Source of the DNA: Lepisosteus oculatus
Taxonomy: Eukaryota > Chordata > Actinopteri > Semionotiformes > Lepisosteidae
Length of the DNA stretch: 64,000 bases
Direction of reading: 5' to 3'
NCBI RefSeq assembly: GCF_040954835.1
Contig: NC_090696.1
Coordinates: forward strand, 71,795,722-71,859,721
Shown here: positions 61,160 to 64,000 of the stretch, piece by piece
Layout: every line of letters starts with the position of its first letter
Position numbering within the stretch: the stretch's first letter is position 1
Translations under genes and position numbers: made by a program
The notes under the pieces: generated by a model
The model's database searches: none
Seen by the model: the letters and a program-made list of their open reading frames with translations, nothing else
What the model was told of the DNA's origin: nothing

Positions 61160-61395
61160 ATATCACAAAGGCACGTGTGATCCCAGTCGTAGTCGGTGCT
61201 CTTGGAAGTACTCCACTCGGATTTAAAAACTACCTCGATGAGCTGCAGGGCAAAGTGAATGCGGCTCAGGTGCAGAAGATCGCTCTCCTAGGAACAGTCC
61301 ACATACTCCTCAAAGTCCTGCCCATCGGACAATAGCAGGACCTAAGGCATCCGGTGAAACCCTGGTCAGTAGCAACCAGCAGAAATGCTGAGAAG
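61160..61395 (+). mobile_element. LINE ORF2 C-terminal fragment with intact reading frame (Tx1/L1-like)
   Basis: From 61177 the frame reads VIPVVVGALGSTPLG, NYLDELQGKV and VQKIALLGTVHILLKVL, ending at TAG 61333-61335 with no internal stop. The pattern 'PVVVGALG ... LQK-ALLGTAHILRKVL' is the C-terminal signature I associate with L1/Tx1-type LINEs of fish. Everything upstream is missing. Confidence 0.5.
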
Positions 61396-61399
61396 ATAA

Positions 61400-62220
61400 A
61401 ACTTAAATAATAATAATTCTACTACAGACATATATTTCATTCATTTACATGCTCATGTTACAACACTATCTAGTGTATCAACACTAACAACACAGCGGTT
61501 CATATGACTGATTAGTCATCGTTACTACAGTATATCGTATATACCTCTGGGCCAAATCATCAAAGAAATTGAAAATGAAATGTCGACAAATATAAAAAAA
61601 ACACCTCAAATACCCAGTGAGATCATTTATTATAATAACAAACTACTACAGCTACCCATCTGGGACTTTTTAAAATAAAAAAACTTCAACAGTTTTACGT
61701 ATTTATCAGAACAATGTGCTCCGTGGTGATCCCTTGTTATTTCTTTGCACGTGAATTAGACAAAGCCTGAGTTGTGTTTTTTTCCTCATTCCTATTTAAT
61801 ACCTGACTTTTAATGACCAGGGGTGGTGTCAGCTCAGAATTTTGATAATATGTTAATTATCACCGAGACCTGAAATTTCAGTGACCGTAACTTTAATCTC
61901 ACGTTTGTTCTGATGGTGTTTGTATTTATTTTTATTATCGAGCAGGTAGTGTATCCTGTTGCGTGCATCTAGAATATTTTTTTTTTCAGTCTGTGGAACA
62001 GCAGGATTTTTTTTCCCGGTGGTTGTTTACTGGGGTCTAATAGAAATGTATCTGTCTATATACTGTATGTGGTATACAGAAAAAGAGGTGTCTAAAAATG
62101 GGAATTAGACTGACTTAATTATTCACAAACCCCTCTCAACATGACAGCCAGAGGAAACAGAAATAGAACATGCTGTTACTAGCATAGCAGCTGCCAAGAA
62201 CCCCAGAACACTAAGAATAT
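61400..62220. other. Intergenic, nothing recognised
   Basis: AT-rich sequence with no supported exon. Confidence 0.35.
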
Positions 62221-62223
62221 AAA

Positions 62224-62265
<42 letters not shown>

Positions 62266-62850
62266 CTTTATTTTATATAGCGCCTTTAAAGGTGGCTTCT
62301 CAAAGGGCTTTACAGGATGACAATAACAATAAATAAGAAGACTACAACAATAAATAAGAAGATTTCACAAGATAGGACACAATTATAATTACAACAATAG
62401 AACAATAACAATAGAGGAGACCGTGGAAGATGGTATTTAGAAGAGCAGAGGGGTGAAGAATGGAACCAGTTAAGTAAAGGCTTTTCTGAAAAGGAGGGTT
62501 TTGAGTCTGGGTTTGAAGGAGTTTAGAGAAGGTGACCCTCTAATATCCTTGGGCAAAGAGTTCCAGAGCTTGGGGGCATAGCAGGAGAAGGCCCTGTCGC
62601 CCATACAATGTAGACGGGCTTGGGGGACAGGAAGGAGGGCAGAATTTGAAGAGCGGAGGTTGCGAGGTGGGGAGTAGGGCGATAAAAGTTCAGACAGGTA
62701 TTGAGGTGCCAAGCCATGTAAAACCTTGTAGGTGAGCATGAGGATTTTAAAGTCTACGCGGAATTTGACCGGAAGCCAGTGCAAGGACTCCAGGATAGGA
62801 GTAATGTGAACACTTGCACTAGACCTGGTCAGGATTCTGGCTAAATACTG
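62224..62850 (-). mobile_element. L2-like LINE, 3' end with readable ORF2 C-terminus
   Basis: Minus strand: ARILTRSSASVHITPIL, then LHWLPVKFRVDFKILMLTYK, LAPQYLSELLSPYSPPRN and RAFSCYAPKLWNSLPKDIR, ending at a stop at 62470. This is the classic C-terminal end of L2 reverse transcriptase. The 3' UTR ends TGTAAAGCCCTTTGAGAAGC, GGCGCTATATAAAATAAAG and (ATT)n at about 62226-62268. The element is truncated at its 5' side but the remaining frame has no stops, so it is fairly young. Confidence 0.85.
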
Positions 62851-62856
62851 GCTAAA

Positions 62857-62895
62857 TAATATATATATATAAATACTGTATATATATATATGATT
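62857..62895. repeat. (AT)n tract
   Basis: TATATATATA-type simple repeat just beyond the 5' truncation of the L2-like LINE. Confidence 0.8.
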
Positions 62896-62899
62896 ATAC

Positions 62900-64000
62900 G
62901 GTATACCTTTCTATATTTTACATTTGCAGAACTTTTTGCTATTATGTCTTTTTCTGAAATACAGTAGGGGCATCTGTGGCTTGGACATGTTTTTAGGGAA
63001 AAGGACTGGTAAGGTTGGGCCACAAGTAGAGGTCTCTCGACATCCCTTTCGAAGGGGGGTTCTCTTGTTGTTTGGAATTTGGGGGTGATGTCAAACAGAT
63101 AACAACACTTTTTAAAAATATTTTATTTCTCATTCATTCTGTCACTCCATTTTCACATAGCTGCTACTATATATATATTTTAAATATCCAAGAGATTATT
63201 TGTTATGATGAATTTTTGACTAACACTTCTGTTTTGTCCTGGAACATAGGCTGGTTAAATTCTCCAACAAAATGTGCTGGACATTCAAACCTACTAAGTA
63301 GGAAAAAATAAATAATACCATGACTTAGGAATCTCACCACAAAGAACAAACCGGCTATAGATTGGAAAATAAATATTATGTCACAGGCTCTTAAACAGGG
63401 AATAAAGCAGAGAGGTTTTTAATTGTATTTTGAAATAAATTAAAAATAGCTCTACTGGAATCTGGAGGATGATGAGTGAGGGAGATGGTCATATTTGAAA
63501 ACTAATATTTTGCATAAAAACATTGCTTTCATTCCTGTATAAGCACCATCAATGTTTTTAATCTCCTGACCACATCCTTGCTTGGACTTATGGAGTTTGC
63601 TGTGATACTTGGTGTCTACATGAACAGTTTTATTAATCATATACTGTACTTGGCAGATGGGAGTTGAAGGAGGTGAATATCCTGTCTGTCATCTACTGCA
63701 TTGAGAAATTGTATGTGTGATCTGGGTGTGGTTGATATATGGATTGTGTGACCCACCTCAGGATATGGGTTGATCCAGGTCACTCAAGAGAAGGTGCATC
63801 TGTAAGCACGTATTTTTGGTAATTTTGAAAGAATCGGAGTATAGTTTCAAAATCTGCTCACAAATTAAGCCCCCAAAACATTGAGTGACAATTGTAAAAT
63901 AAAAATTACTTAGATGCTAAATAATGAGGCTTTCAGATATAATAGACACACAGTATAGTATTAGATAAACAGGGTCCCAGAGTTATTTCCACTTCACGTA
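62900..64000. other. Intergenic, nothing recognised
   Basis: AT-rich sequence to the window end, with no supported exon or repeat identity. Confidence 0.35.

Noticed and set aside
62470-62784. A 104-codon gene on the minus strand
   Set aside because: The protein is the C-terminal end of an L2-type LINE, followed by its 3' UTR and (ATT)n tail.

Overview
The window looks like nuclear DNA of a ray-finned fish. Its genes are split into many short exons, and the interspersed repeats are fish-type: 5S rRNA-derived SINEs, L2-like LINEs, a tRNA-derived SINE, Penelope-like elements and LTR pieces. The repeat mix would suit a non-teleost such as a gar or bowfin, but I cannot settle the species from the sequence.

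Positions 1-12,660 (+ strand) carry the 3' third of ECPAS (ECM29), the HEAT-repeat proteasome adaptor: 17 exons coding for the last 631 residues, with a complete C-terminus. Positions 13,800-29,330 (- strand) carry a complete SMC2, the condensin ATPase: 24 coding exons, all joining in frame, 1202 residues, with a cell-cycle-type promoter near 29,470-29,780. The two genes converge tail to tail. As I recall, human ECPAS and SMC2 both lie on 9q31, so their linkage is probably ancestral.

Positions 29,800-40,700 hold no gene I can support. They contain decayed LINE, LTR, SINE, Penelope and Tc1/mariner pieces.

Positions 40,700-59,220 (- strand) hold three separate small secreted CXC chemokine genes with classic phase 1/phase 2 introns. 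All have four cysteines and all lack a strict ELR motif. The first is CXCL8/GRO-like, the second is intermediate, and the third resembles CXCL9/10/11. They form a dispersed chemokine cluster beside SMC2. I know of no chemokine at the human 9q31 locus; the human CXC cluster is on 4q. The rest of the window, to 64,000, is repeat-rich and has no supported gene.

The most unusual objects are these. A miniature LTR element in a chemokine intron has two 237-bp LTRs, a primer-binding site and a polypurine tract, with only 62 bp between the LTRs. A Penelope-like fragment has a readable GIY-YIG motif, and its 3' ends carry a hammerhead-like core. ECPAS has two GC-AG introns. The 5S-derived SINEs share their 3' tail with an L2 LINE in the same window. 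I found no CRISPR array, operon or wholly new multi-gene system.
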